A stretch of 64,000 nt of DNA. It comes from Flaviflexus salsibiostraticola. Lineage in GTDB: Bacteria > Actinomycetota > Actinomycetes > Actinomycetales > Actinomycetaceae. A program made the position numbers and the translations under genes. The stretch covers positions 310,001-374,000 of the forward strand of contig NZ_CP034438.1 in NCBI RefSeq assembly GCF_003952265.1, read 5' to 3'. The notes under the pieces were generated by a model. That model worked only from the letters and a program-made list of their open reading frames with translations. It did no database searches and had not been told where the DNA came from. This document shows positions 17,842 to 26,108 of the stretch, piece by piece. Every line of letters starts with the position of its first letter. Position 1 is the first letter of the stretch.

Positions 17842-18626
17842 ACACAATCGCTCCGGATGGACAGGGGCAGGAGGGTCGAACACTCCTGCCCTCTGCCGAC
17901 AGCCCGGAGCCTGAGTATGAGGATGGCGAGGACATCGCCACGCCTCGGCCGATCCCGCCGCTCCCCTGCGGATCGAGAGTCAACCCGCATGGGGTGAGAC
18001 GATCAGCGGCATCCCACCATTCTCCCGGTGCGCCATCATCGGACGCGCTCGGCACGCAGACGTCACCGAGAACCCCGCATTCCAGCGCCGCACATTCGCT
18101 CGCCGACACCGCAAAGAGCCAGGACGGGGGACACGTTCCCGATCCGACCAGCGCAGGGCATGATGACGGCGGGAAGCCAGTGCGCCCCGCCCCCGCCACG
18201 TCCATGATCGGCGCACTCGGCGGCGCCATCGCTCTGACAGCCGCCGTTCTCGCGGCGGTCGCCCCATTCGTACCGTTCCTCTCGATCGGCGAGCGGCTCT
18301 CGCTGTGGGGCGCCGACGCGGGTGCCGCAAACGCCTATGTTGTCCTCGGCGCATCCGGTCTCGGCGGCCTGGGAGCGATCGCCATGCTCACATCGGCCCG
18401 ACGCCGAAAATGCGGACTGTGGGGCGGCCTGCTGAGTATGGTGGCAGGAGTCGCGGTCGGCGGAATCGCCGCGTATCTTGTGATGAACGCCGACCACCGC
18501 GCCGTCATCGCCCAGGGTGGGACCTTCGGCGCTGCGGCGTGGCTCATCATCGCATCGGCCGGCGGGCTCCTCATTGGGGGCATCGTGGGCCTGGTGCACG
18601 GCACACGGACGGAAGGATCACGGTGA
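17838..18626 (+). CDS. Four-helix membrane protein with long disordered N-terminus
   Basis: A 262-aa protein: ~115 residues of Pro/Ser/His/Asp-rich low complexity, then four hydrophobic segments (MIGALGGAIALTAAVLAAV, ANAYVVLGASGLGGLGAIAM, LLSMVAGVAVGGIAAYLVM, AAWLIIASAGGLLIGGIVGL). The disordered part is probably cytoplasmic. It overlaps the preceding unknown gene by 4 bases and the downstream UDP-glucose pyrophosphorylase by 4. Function unknown; the tight coupling hints at a link to cell-envelope sugar supply. Confidence 0.65.
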   Translation: MNTIAPDGQGQEGRTLLPSADSPEPEYEDGEDIATPRPIPPLPCGSRVNPHGVRRSAASHHSPGAPSSDALGTQTSPRTPHSSAAHSLADTAKSQDGGHVPDPTSAGHDDGGKPVRPAPATSMIGALGGAIALTAAVLAAVAPFVPFLSIGERLSLWGADAGAANAYVVLGASGLGGLGAIAMLTSARRRKCGLWGGLLSMVAGVAVGGIAAYLVMNADHRAVIAQGGTFGAAAWLIIASAGGLLIGGIVGLVHGTRTEGSR

Positions 18627-19960
18627 ACCCTGTGTGGACTCCTGCGGTCGAGAAGATGCGGCAGGCGGGCATCGGAGACCTCGCCATCCGCGTCTTCCAG
18701 CAGAACATCGAAAAAGTGGCGAGCGGCCAATCCGCCTACATCCGCGAGTCCGACATCCTCCCACTCACCGACATCCCACAATACGAGGGCGGCACCACCT
18801 CGCCAGGCGCGCATTCTGCGGATTCGACTCCAGCCATCACCCGAACCGCCGTCATCAAGCTCAACGGCGGCCTCGGCACCTCCATGGGACTGCACAAGGC
18901 GAAATCACTTCTCCACGTGACACCGGAGCGGACCTTCCTCGACCTCATCGTCGCCCAGGTTCTCGCGGTCCGTGAGGCGCATGATGTATCGCTTCCCCTC
19001 CTCTTCATGAACTCCTTCCACACCGAGAACGACACGACTGAGTACCTCGAACGTTTCGACTCCCTCAGGCTTGACGACCTGCCGCTCAGCTTCCTGCAGA
19101 ACCGGGTGCCCAAACTCCTCCGAAGCGACCTCTCGCCCGTTGAGCACCCCAATCCCGACCTCGAGTGGTGCCCGCCGGGACACGGCGACCTCTACACGGC
19201 GCTGCCCGAATCGGGTCTCCTGTCAGCGCTGCTCGACCGAGGCTTCCGTTACGCGATCGTCTCCAACTCCGACAACCTCGGAGCATTTCCCGATCCCGAC
19301 CTCGCACAGTGGTTTGCCGACAGCGGCGCGCCGTTCGCGATGGAGGTATGCCGACGTGAGGCGAATGACCGCAAGGGCGGACACCTCGCCCTGCGCGCCG
19401 CAGACGGCCAGCTCATCCTCCGCGAACTGGCCCAAACCTCGCCAGAGGATCTCGACCGGTTCCAGGACATCGACCGCCACTCGTACTTCAACACCAACAC
19501 TCTATGGCTCGACCTCGAGGCGCTCGCGGTCGAGCTCGACAGGCGCGGCGGCTACCTGGGACTGCCCGTCATCCGCAACGCGAAGACCGTCGACCCGACC
19601 GACAGGACCTCGGCGGAGGTCTACCAGCTGGAGACGGGAATGGGGACAGCGATTGAGATCTTTGATGGCGCAGTGGCCATCGAGGTCGAACGGTCTCGGT
19701 TCCTTCCCGTCAAGACGACGAACGATCTTCTCCTCATCCGCTCTGACGTCTACGAGGTGGCAGACACGGGCATCATCACGAGGAACGTGAGTGAAGCGCC
19801 GACGATCCACCTGGATCCGGAGCACTTCGCCCACATTGATCAGTTCGAGACCCGTGCCCAGCACGTGCCATCACTCATCGAGGCGAGTAGCCTGACCGTC
19901 ACGGGGGAGTACACGTTCCCGGAAGGGCTTGTCATCCGGGGTGACGCCACCCTGCCCTAG
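18623..19960 (+). CDS. UTP-glucose-1-phosphate uridylyltransferase, eukaryotic (UGP2) type
   Basis: A 445-aa enzyme making UDP-glucose. It carries the UGP2-type loop TRTAVIKLNGGLGTSMGL near residue 75 and FLDLIVAQVL, FLQNRVPKLL and SNSDNLGA further on; this is the eukaryote-like family, not GalU. The best start is the GTG at 18623, with SD GGAAGGA at 18611-18617; an upstream in-frame extension overlaps the previous gene and is non-coding in style. This enzyme type is also used by bifidobacteria and other Actinobacteria. It is convergent with the next gene, with an 8-bp gap. Confidence 0.92.
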   Translation: MNPVWTPAVEKMRQAGIGDLAIRVFQQNIEKVASGQSAYIRESDILPLTDIPQYEGGTTSPGAHSADSTPAITRTAVIKLNGGLGTSMGLHKAKSLLHVTPERTFLDLIVAQVLAVREAHDVSLPLLFMNSFHTENDTTEYLERFDSLRLDDLPLSFLQNRVPKLLRSDLSPVEHPNPDLEWCPPGHGDLYTALPESGLLSALLDRGFRYAIVSNSDNLGAFPDPDLAQWFADSGAPFAMEVCRREANDRKGGHLALRAADGQLILRELAQTSPEDLDRFQDIDRHSYFNTNTLWLDLEALAVELDRRGGYLGLPVIRNAKTVDPTDRTSAEVYQLETGMGTAIEIFDGAVAIEVERSRFLPVKTTNDLLLIRSDVYEVADTGIITRNVSEAPTIHLDPEHFAHIDQFETRAQHVPSLIEASSLTVTGEYTFPEGLVIRGDATLP

Positions 19961-19968
19961 ATCGTCGG

Positions 19969-21009
19969 TCAGTCGATGTCGAATCCGAGAACACGATCGA
20001 CCCTGGGGCGGAAATAGTCGGGGCCCTTCATGACCTTGCCGTCCTCCCGATAGATCGGCTTGCCGTCCTCACCGAGCTTCGACAGGTTGGCGGCCTGGAC
20101 CTCGCGCAGCACATCGGCAAGCGGGATGCCGGTCTCGAGCGCCATGCCATAGATGACGTAGATGAGATCCGCCAGCGCATCCGCCGTCTCGACGGTGTCG
20201 CGGGAGCCATCATCTGCTTTCACCGCCGTCGCATATGCTCCTTCGACGATCTCGCCCGCGGTGTTCCCGTAGACGGCGGAGACAAGCTCATGGAACTCCT
20301 CGGCGATGAGCGCCATCCGCATGTGGATCCGCTCCCGGTCGACATTCGGACCGTCGTCTGCGATCGGCATCGCGTAGGTCTCGTGGAATTCGCGCACGAG
20401 AGACTCGGGATCTCGCGGGTTCCAGACGGCTCTGCGTCCCGGCGAGGGCCCGAACCAGGAGACTGCAGGCTCCATCGCGTCCCCGGCACGCAGCGTGGCT
20501 CGCAGGTGATCTCGCACCTGCCCCTTATCGAACGTGGCGGCCCGCTGTACGCCTTCGAAGACGAAGCCGTTTCGCCACGCCACGCGGGTGCTCGCCCAGT
20601 TCACGTCCGTGCCCTCAACGAGGCAGGCCCAGCCGACGGCGATGCAGCCACGATCGAAGGCGAATTCGCAGACTGCTCGAACAGCCTCCGTCATGTAGCC
20701 GCTGCCACGCGCCTCCGGACTCGCCCAGAAGCCGACCTCGGTTCGGAGATTCTGCCCCACGGGGAGGAAGAGATCGACAAGACCGACGAACAGGTCATCG
20801 GCGTAGATCGCCCATATCGGGCAGTCCTTCGCCCACCGCTCAGGGACGGATGCGAGGAAGTGCTCTGCGTCCTCGATTCCGTATCCACTCGGTACAGTGG
20901 TCCAGCGCTGGATCTCGGGGTCCGTGCAGATTCGGGCGATGTCCTCGGCCAGCGCCATGGTGGGCGCGACGAGGTGAAGTCGGTCGGTGGTGAGGGAGAC
21001 TGGTTCCAT
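19969..21009 (-). CDS. GNAT acetyltransferase fused to a MazG-like NTP pyrophosphohydrolase
   Basis: A 346-aa two-domain protein. Residues 1-~180 are a RimJ/RimL-type GNAT domain (LTTDRLHLVAPTMALAEDIA, then EVGFWASPEARGSGYMTEAV as the acetyl-CoA loop, then VNWASTRVAWRNGFVFEGVQ). Residues ~215-346 are an all-alpha NTP-PPase domain with AEEFHELVSAVYG and DALADLIYVIYGMALETG, which supply the metal-binding E-E-x-x-E and E/D-x-x-D positions. The start is the ATG at 21009; a 49-residue in-frame upstream extension is Arg-rich and implausible. The domain calls are firm; the purpose of the fusion is unknown. Confidence 0.82.
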   Translation of the reverse strand: MEPVSLTTDRLHLVAPTMALAEDIARICTDPEIQRWTTVPSGYGIEDAEHFLASVPERWAKDCPIWAIYADDLFVGLVDLFLPVGQNLRTEVGFWASPEARGSGYMTEAVRAVCEFAFDRGCIAVGWACLVEGTDVNWASTRVAWRNGFVFEGVQRAATFDKGQVRDHLRATLRAGDAMEPAVSWFGPSPGRRAVWNPRDPESLVREFHETYAMPIADDGPNVDRERIHMRMALIAEEFHELVSAVYGNTAGEIVEGAYATAVKADDGSRDTVETADALADLIYVIYGMALETGIPLADVLREVQAANLSKLGEDGKPIYREDGKVMKGPDYFRPRVDRVLGFDID

Positions 21010-21173
21010 ATCGACCAGGGTACTCGGTCGGCACCTCCCCGCAGGGCGGCGGTGAAGTCGCGGTCGCGGACCTCCAGCGACAGACGTCACACGAAAGCAG
21101 GGGCTACGGGTTGGCCTGGAGCGCTCTGCTCGTGATAAATTCTTATCTGTTGCCACGGCTTCGGTTGTGACAG

Positions 21174-21258
21174 GCGCGGGTGGCGGAATAGGCAGACGCG
21201 CTAGCTTGAGGTGCTAGTCCACGGATAGTGGGTGGGGGTTCAAGTCCCCCCTCGCGCA
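21174..21258 (+). tRNA. tRNA-Leu (anticodon GAG)
   Basis: An 85-nt type II tRNA. The acceptor GCGCGGG (21174-21180) pairs with CTCGCGC (21251-21257) with one G-T wobble; the D-loop region is TGGCGGAATAGGCAGA; the anticodon arm is CTAGC-TTGAGGT-GCTAG giving GAG; a long variable arm and the T arm GGGTTCAAGTCCCCC follow. CCA is not encoded. A possible promoter is TTGGCC (21111) with TAAATT (21136). The 3' end serves as the attachment site of the adjoining genomic island and is still an intact tRNA. Confidence 0.95.
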
Positions 21259-21259
21259 C
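21238..21259 (+). other. attL core of the genomic island (3' end of tRNA-Leu)
   Basis: GTTCAAGTCCCCC + CT + CGCGCAC at 21238-21259. The same 22-base string with TC in place of CT occurs at 29794-29815 (20/22 identical). Integration into the T-loop/acceptor end of a tRNA gene is the classic target of tyrosine integrases, and one is encoded nearby. Confidence 0.85.
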
Positions 21260-21265
21260 GAATGG

Positions 21266-21314
21266 AAAATGGTCTCTGATCAGGAGTTTTGAACTCCTGA
21301 TCGGGGGCCATTTT
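21266..21314 (+). terminator. Terminator hairpin downstream of tRNA-Leu (island side)
   Basis: A perfect 11-bp stem GATCAGGAGTT/AACTCCTGATC with loop TTG sits inside a second pairing of AAAATGG (21266) with CCATTTT (21308-21314). It lies on the island side of attL, so the element supplies its own terminator for the tRNA. Confidence 0.75.
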
Positions 21315-21321
21315 CGTTGGA

Positions 21322-21340
21322 AGTGCTAGAAAAAGTGCTA
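21322..21340 (+). repeat. Paired AGTGCTA direct repeats, left end of the island
   Basis: AGTGCTA at 21322-21328 and 21334-21340, start-to-start spacing 12 bp. A matching pair with the same 12-bp spacing occurs at 29657-29675 near the right end. They are placed as integrase arm-type sites would be. The second copy runs into the target duplication of the insertion sequence and continues as the stop codon of the integrase gene. Confidence 0.6.
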
Positions 21341-21347
21341 AGCGTTG

Positions 21348-21614
21348 GCTTATAGGACATTTCGTGTTGGTTTGACCCTGATCTTTTGTTGCTGTGCCGC
21401 CATTAGGCCGGTGTTGAAGTTCGTGCGGCTGAACTTGATGGGTGGACATTTCGTGTTGGCTTGACCCCGACCTTTGGTTGCTTTGACGCGGAAAAGTGGG
21501 GGTTGAAGTTGGTTTCACGGGGCCGGCTTATAGGACATTTCGTGTTGGTTTGATCCCGACTTTTCGGCGCGTTCTCACCGAAAAGGCCGGGTCCAAGTTG
21601 CCTGATAGGGAGGG
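21348..21614 (+). repeat. Threefold 89-bp tandem repeat of the IS left terminus
   Basis: Units start at 21348, 21437 and 21526. Each contains GGACATTTCGTGTTGG followed by a TTGA-CCC/TCC stretch; units 1 and 3 also keep the outer GCTTATA, while unit 2 has GATGGGT there. The third unit ends at the transposase start codon (21614). The region 21259-21613 contains no gene besides this, the hairpin and the arm repeats. Confidence 0.8.
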
Positions 21615-22756
21615 TGAACACTCCTTATTGCCGCCCGTGCGAGCAGGCGATGACACGCTATGGAAAGACCAGTACGGGACGTCAGCGCTACCGCTGTGCC
21701 GGGTGCAGGACGAGTCGCGTAGCGGCGATCGACACCTCCGCGAAAGACTTCGCCCTGTTCTTGTCCTTTCTGTTTTCCCGCCAGCGCCAGCGAGACCTGC
21801 CCGGGGCGGGACGGACCTTCCGTCGGCGCACCGCACGGTTCTGGCAGCTGTGGCCCACCCCCGAGGTGGTCGACGAGGTCCACCGGGTGATCTACGTCGA
21901 TGGGATCCACCTCGGACGCAGCGCCGTGATCCTGATCGCCTCCACCGACACCCATGTCGTGGGCTGGTACCTCGCACGCAGTGAACACAGCCAGGCCTGG
22001 GGTGCGCTGCTGGCCCGGATCGCACCGCCACAGGTAGTGGTCACCGATGGTGGATCAGGCTTTGCCAAAGCCCGCCGGGCGCACTGGCCCACCACGAAGG
22101 TCCAGCGCTGTACGTTCCATGCTTTCAGCCAGGTGCGTCGCCAGACCACGACCCGGCCCCGCACTCAGGCCGGAGTGGAACTCTACGGCCTGGCTAGAGC
22201 GCTGCTCCACGTCCGCGATAACACCGGGGCCGCGGCATGGCTGGCCGCTTACACCCAATGGCGCGCCACATGGGAGGCCTTCCTGGCTGAGCGCACTCGA
22301 CTCGCCACGGGGCAGGTCGTACTCACTCACCAGCGTCTGGTCACGGCCCGCTCAGCCCTCGATACGCTGATCCGGACCAAGACCTTGTTCACCTACGTCG
22401 ATCCCGCCAACTTCCCGGTCGACGCCTACCTGCACATGCCACTGCCAGCGACGAATAACCGGATCGAGGGTGGGATCAACACTCAACTGCGGGCCCTGCT
22501 ACGCGATCACCGCGGGATGAGCCTGGACAGGCGGATCAAAGCGATCATGTGGTGGTGCTACATGCACACTGAATACCCTGCCAGTCCCGCACGCATCCTC
22601 AGGACCATGCCCACCGACACCCAGATCCAGGCCTACTACCGAGCTGCGGCCAGCCGCGGCGAACACGCCCGGGACATCGGCCTGCCGGGCATCGGCACCG
22701 CAGCCGTCTGGAACGAGCTGCACCACTCGACCAGCTACATCACAACCTGGGACTGA
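21614..22756 (+). CDS. IS1249-like (IS256-family) transposase
   Basis: A 380-aa transposase. The N-terminus has a zinc-ribbon (CRPCEQAM ... YRCAGCRTSR) typical of the IS1249 group. The DDE catalytic residues are visible in order: VIYVDGIHLG, VVTDGGSGFAK and ATNNRIEGGINTQLRALL. The C-terminus is helical. The gene is complete, with intact inverted ends and target duplication, so the element may still be active. Only one copy is present in the window. Confidence 0.93.
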   Translation: MNTPYCRPCEQAMTRYGKTSTGRQRYRCAGCRTSRVAAIDTSAKDFALFLSFLFSRQRQRDLPGAGRTFRRRTARFWQLWPTPEVVDEVHRVIYVDGIHLGRSAVILIASTDTHVVGWYLARSEHSQAWGALLARIAPPQVVVTDGGSGFAKARRAHWPTTKVQRCTFHAFSQVRRQTTTRPRTQAGVELYGLARALLHVRDNTGAAAWLAAYTQWRATWEAFLAERTRLATGQVVLTHQRLVTARSALDTLIRTKTLFTYVDPANFPVDAYLHMPLPATNNRIEGGINTQLRALLRDHRGMSLDRRIKAIMWWCYMHTEYPASPARILRTMPTDTQIQAYYRAAASRGEHARDIGLPGIGTAAVWNELHHSTSYITTWD

Positions 22757-22800
22757 CACCCCTCCGATCAAACAAAACCAACACATTTTGTCCTATAAGC

Positions 22801-24069
22801 CTAAGCGTTGCCGAGGTGGGCGGCGAAGCGGGTCACGGCCGACCGCTGCATGGTCGGGGTGACATGGGAGTAGATGTTCATCGTCGTGGTGATCGTTGAG
22901 TGCCCCAAACGCTCCTGGACGACCTTGGGGTGCTCCCCGAGTTCGAGCAGCAGGGTCGCGTGGGTGTGACGCAGCCCCTTGATCGTGACCCGGTGCATGG
23001 TGTCGTACTTCTTGGTGAGCCAGTTCATGCGGCGATCCCAGCGGCTCGTCATCGCGTCGGGTGAGCGCACCTTCCCGTCGTCGTCCCCGAACACGTAGGC
23101 ATCGGCCTTGGCCAGCTCGAACGAGACCTCGGCGCGGGCGACCTTGTAGGAGGCGAGCACCTTCAAGGTCTCGACGTCCACGTCGATGACGCGGGCGTTG
23201 CCGGTCTTCGGGGGCTTCGTCTTCGTCCAGTCGTCGGTGTCGACTGCACGGCGGATACTGACCCGCTGGTTCCTGGTGTTGATGTCCGACCATTTCAGCG
23301 CGAGCGCTTCCGACCTGCGCATACCGGTGTAGGCGATGAGTCGCCACATGGGGAACAGCTCGTCTTTCAGTTCTTTCTCGTTCCAGGTGAGGAACAGGGC
23401 GAGCTGGTCGGCGCTCCAGGTGACGATCTCGGGTTTCTGCGCCCGTACCTCGCTCGTCGTCGGGGCCTTGACGGTGCGCTTCTTCTTTGCCGGGTTCACT
23501 GTTAGGTGTCCGTCGTCGATTGCGGCGTCGAGGATCGCGCCGAGCACGACATGCACCTTGTGGACCGAGTTGGCCGACAAGGGCTTGCCCTTGCCGTATT
23601 CGTCGTTGCGGCCGTGGTCTTCGAGGTCGCGGTAGTGGCGGGCGATCCTCGTGGCGGTGAGCTTGTCGAGCCGAATCGTGCCGAGCTGCGGGCGAATGTG
23701 GTTACGGATGATCTTCTTGTACCCCTTGATCGTGGACGCCGCGAGCTTCAACCCTGCCACCCACTCATCCGCGTACGCGCCCAGGGTGGGCACCTTGTTG
23801 CCGAACTTCTCGTTCTGCTTGCGCCGCTTCAACGCCTCCTGCAAAGCATCGTTCGCCTCGTCGGTGCTGGTGAACCCGGAACGGGTGAGACGGCGCGATC
23901 CCATCTCGGGATACTCGGGGTCTTTGAGCACGTAGATCTGGAACCGCCACCGCTTACCCTTGTCCGTCTGGTACTCCTGGATTGAGCCGGGCTGCCGGGA
24001 ACGAGATCGACGCTGCTTCTTCTCACTCCCGTCGCCCTGCTCCGGCGCGGACGGCTTCTTGATGGTCAT
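22801..24069 (-). CDS. int: Tyrosine recombinase / phage-type integrase
   Basis: A 422-aa integrase. It has an N-terminal AP2-like/arm-binding region (GKRWRFQIYVLKDPEYPEMG), a SAM-like core-binding domain (residues ~95-190) and a catalytic domain with TGMRRSEAL (Arg), HRVTIKGLRHTHATLLLELG (His-x-x-Arg) and NIYSHV (Tyr). The start is the ATG at 24069, overlapping the stop of the upstream XRE gene (ATGA). The stop codon at 22801-22803 lies in the IS target duplication. It is the recombinase expected to act on the att cores at 21238 and 29794. Confidence 0.93.
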   Translation of the reverse strand: MTIKKPSAPEQGDGSEKKQRRSRSRQPGSIQEYQTDKGKRWRFQIYVLKDPEYPEMGSRRLTRSGFTSTDEANDALQEALKRRKQNEKFGNKVPTLGAYADEWVAGLKLAASTIKGYKKIIRNHIRPQLGTIRLDKLTATRIARHYRDLEDHGRNDEYGKGKPLSANSVHKVHVVLGAILDAAIDDGHLTVNPAKKKRTVKAPTTSEVRAQKPEIVTWSADQLALFLTWNEKELKDELFPMWRLIAYTGMRRSEALALKWSDINTRNQRVSIRRAVDTDDWTKTKPPKTGNARVIDVDVETLKVLASYKVARAEVSFELAKADAYVFGDDDGKVRSPDAMTSRWDRRMNWLTKKYDTMHRVTIKGLRHTHATLLLELGEHPKVVQERLGHSTITTTMNIYSHVTPTMQRSAVTRFAAHLGNA

Positions 24070-24653
24070 GACAGGCTGCTCCTCGCGGTCGTCGTGCCGG
24101 GCTGATGGGTCTGGGGGTAGTGGTCGATGTAGTCGGCGGCGTTGAACACGCGCCCCTCCGGGTCGAGCTGCACGCCCCGCTCCCGGATCACCCGCGCCCG
24201 GACGCGCGCCGCATCCAACCGCTCCTGGTACGCGGCGATGGTCTTCGGGTGCGTGCTGGACTTCTCGGGATCGTCGAGGCTCGGGGCGGTCATCCCTGTG
24301 AGGGTGGTTTCGAGGTGGTGAATGCGGTCGGTGCAGATCACCCATTCCTGCTGCCAGTAGTTGAACAGCCCTTCGTCGGTGAGCACGAGTTCCCCGCGCA
24401 TCCACCGGTCGATCTCTTCCGGCTCGAACTCCTCGGGTACCCCGGTGAGCGTCGTCTGCCCCTTCGGTGGGGTCAGGAGCGCCGCCGGGGTGGTGCGCAG
24501 CAGGTAGGCGATGACGGTGAGGTCGTCCACGTCTACCCGGCGATCCCCGGCCTCCAGTTTGCTGATGCCCGATGGGGAGAGCTTGCGGCCCGCGGCGGCG
24601 ATCCCGTCGGAGAGGGTGCGCAAGTCCATGCCGATCGCCTGGCGTGCGGCGCG
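24066..24653 (-). pseudogene. XRE-type regulator of the integrase, 5'-truncated at a rearrangement joint
   Basis: The frame reads from the joint near 24653 (RAARQAIG) through MDLRTLSDGIAAAGRKLSPS and GISKLEAGDRRVDVDDLTVI, a Cro/C1 HTH, to a ~110-residue acidic helical C-terminal part ending at 24066. The HTH's first helix normally begins about 10-15 residues earlier, and that part is replaced by dsbA sequence. An internal ATG at 24629 could still give a 187-aa protein. It overlaps int by 4 bases, so it was probably the element's regulator or excision-control gene. Confidence 0.7.
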
Positions 24654-24958
24654 GGAAGTTCGAGGAGATGTACCGCAAACTCTTCGAGTCCCAGCCCGAG
24701 TGGGCGGAGCAGCAGGACTCCCAGGCCGACAAGATTCGCGGCTACGCCGAAGAGCTCGGGCTCGATATGCAGGCCTACGACCAGGCCGTCGCCGACCCCG
24801 CGACTCAGCAGCGGGTCGAGGAAGATCACAACACCGGCCTCTCGCTCGGCGTGCAGGGCACCCCCACTTTCTTCCTCAACGGCGAATTGCTCCAACCCCA
24901 GTCGGTCACCGACATCACCGACGCACTCGACGCGGCGATCGCGGAAAGCGAGGGATAG
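24653..24958 (+). pseudogene. DsbA-like thioredoxin-fold protein, C-terminal fragment
   Basis: The frame from 24653 gives GKFEEMYRKLFESQPEW, the helical insert of DsbA, and continues to the cis-Pro loop GVQGTPTFFLNGELL and a terminal helix before the stop at 24958. The first half, with the C-x-x-C active site, is absent; instead the sequence runs into the truncated XRE gene on the other strand. It is therefore a remnant. An intact relative would be a thiol-disulfide exchange protein paired with CcsB just downstream. Confidence 0.8.
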
Positions 24959-24960
24959 CC

Positions 24961-25971
24961 GTGGATCTCGAACTGCAAACTGCACTCGACGAGTTCTCCG
25001 TGATCGCCGTCTGGTCGGCGATCACACTCTATGTGCTCGCGTTCGTCGCCTTCGCCTACGACCTCTCGCAGCGCGCATCCCTCGCCCCCGCAAAGCAGCG
25101 CGGGACGGTGCTCGTGGGAGCTGCGACGGGCGCCGCCCCCGCGCCGCCCGCCCCCGAACCGGCCGAGCCGAGTCTGCGAGTGCCGGCCTCGGAGCGGTCT
25201 CGCCGATACTGGGCGCGCCTCGCCATCGCGTTCACCGGGCTCGGCTTCGTCCTCCACCTCGCCGCGACGATCACGCGCGGCGTAGCGGCCGAGCGGGTGC
25301 CGTGGGCGAACATGTACGAGTTCGCGCTAATCGGCACCCTGCTCATCATCGCCGTCTACCTGGCGGCCCTGCGCTGGTTCGACCTGCGGTTTCTGGGGGT
25401 GTTCATCGCGGGCATGGTCGTGTTCTTCCTCGGCGGATCTGCGATGTCCTTCTACGTCGAGGTGACGCCTCTGATGGATCCGCTCAAGAGCATCTGGCTT
25501 ATCATCCACGTCTTCGTCGCATCGCTCGCGACCGCGCTGTTCGCCATCGCAGCAGGACTCTCCACCATGCAACTGCTGCAGGCACGGCGGGAACGACAAC
25601 GGGCGCGGGGCGCGGGTCTCGCCGGTCTCGGCCGCGGCTACCTCCGCACGCTCCCGAACTCCGAGGCACTGGAGACCCTCGCCTACCGCTTCGCGATCCT
25701 CGGGTTCATCTTCTGGACGTTCACCCTCATCGCCGGGGCGATCTGGGCGAACGAGTCATGGGGCCGCTACTGGGGCTTCGACGTCAAAGAGGTCTGGACG
25801 TTCGTGATCTGGGTGCTGTACGCCGGCTACATCCACGCCCGCGCCACGCGCGGCTGGCGCGGCACGAAGTCCGCCTGGCTGTCGCTGACCGGGTTCGCTG
25901 CGGTGCTCTTCAACTTCACCATCGTCAACCTCTTCTTCAAAGGCCTGCACGCCTACTCGGGCATCAGCTGA
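24961..25971 (+). CDS. ccsB: CcsB-like cytochrome c biogenesis (heme-handling) protein
   Basis: A 336-aa membrane protein. GTG start at 24961, 2 bp after the dsbA remnant. There are six to eight hydrophobic segments; the heme-handling WWD-type motif is WGRYWGFDVKEVWTFVIWVL near residue 265, and conserved histidines sit in LHLAAT, IIHVF and YIHARAT. CcsB works with CcsA/ResB-type partners in system II cytochrome c maturation. No partner gene is on the island, so its role here may be as passenger of a transferred block or in redox support of the metal-resistance module. Confidence 0.87.
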   Translation: MDLELQTALDEFSVIAVWSAITLYVLAFVAFAYDLSQRASLAPAKQRGTVLVGAATGAAPAPPAPEPAEPSLRVPASERSRRYWARLAIAFTGLGFVLHLAATITRGVAAERVPWANMYEFALIGTLLIIAVYLAALRWFDLRFLGVFIAGMVVFFLGGSAMSFYVEVTPLMDPLKSIWLIIHVFVASLATALFAIAAGLSTMQLLQARRERQRARGAGLAGLGRGYLRTLPNSEALETLAYRFAILGFIFWTFTLIAGAIWANESWGRYWGFDVKEVWTFVIWVLYAGYIHARATRGWRGTKSAWLSLTGFAAVLFNFTIVNLFFKGLHAYSGIS

Positions 25972-26108
25972 ACACCGGGCGAGACATCCACGTGGAACTG
26001 CAACCGGACCTGTGCGGGATCGGCCGTGACCAGGTTCCGCACCGAAATGATGCCGTAGCCCTCAGGCCGGCGCTCGAATCTGTGATTTGGCGCCAGGTCA
26101 GCATCCAC
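25953..26108 (-). CDS. Short antisense-strand ORF between ccsB and cmtR, possible gene remnant
   Basis: A 51-codon frame starting at GTG 26108 and ending at 25953, overlapping the last 19 bases of ccsB. It has strongly G/C-biased third positions and reads like protein (FERRPEGYGIISVRNLV ... FHVDVSPGVQLMPE). Its start lies inside the palindrome that would control cmtR, so it could be divergently expressed from the same operator or be the tail of a lost gene. I do not recognise the family. Confidence 0.3.
   Translation of the reverse strand: MDADLAPNHRFERRPEGYGIISVRNLVTADPAQVRLQFHVDVSPGVQLMPE

Larger units (their letters stand above)
21348..22800 (+). mobile_element. IS256-family (IS1249-like) insertion sequence, 1453 bp
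   Basis: The ends are inverted: GCTTATAGGACA at 21348 and TGTCCTATAAGC ending at 22800, with the match continuing (TGTTGGTTT). A 10-bp target duplication CTAAGCGTTG flanks it at 21338-21347 and 22801-22810. Inside is a single DDE transposase gene. The left end is unusual: three 89-bp units start at 21348, 21437 and 21526. The element landed exactly at the integrase stop codon and, because of the duplication, left that gene intact. Confidence 0.9.

Noticed and set aside
21240..21518. 92-codon minus-strand frame between tRNA and IS
   Set aside because: It consists of the IS left-end repeats and the tRNA terminator read backwards; no protein character.
22801..24732. 643-codon minus-strand frame as one integrase
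   Set aside because: The first 221 codons overlap the XRE gene in another frame and are low-complexity; the integrase begins at 24069.
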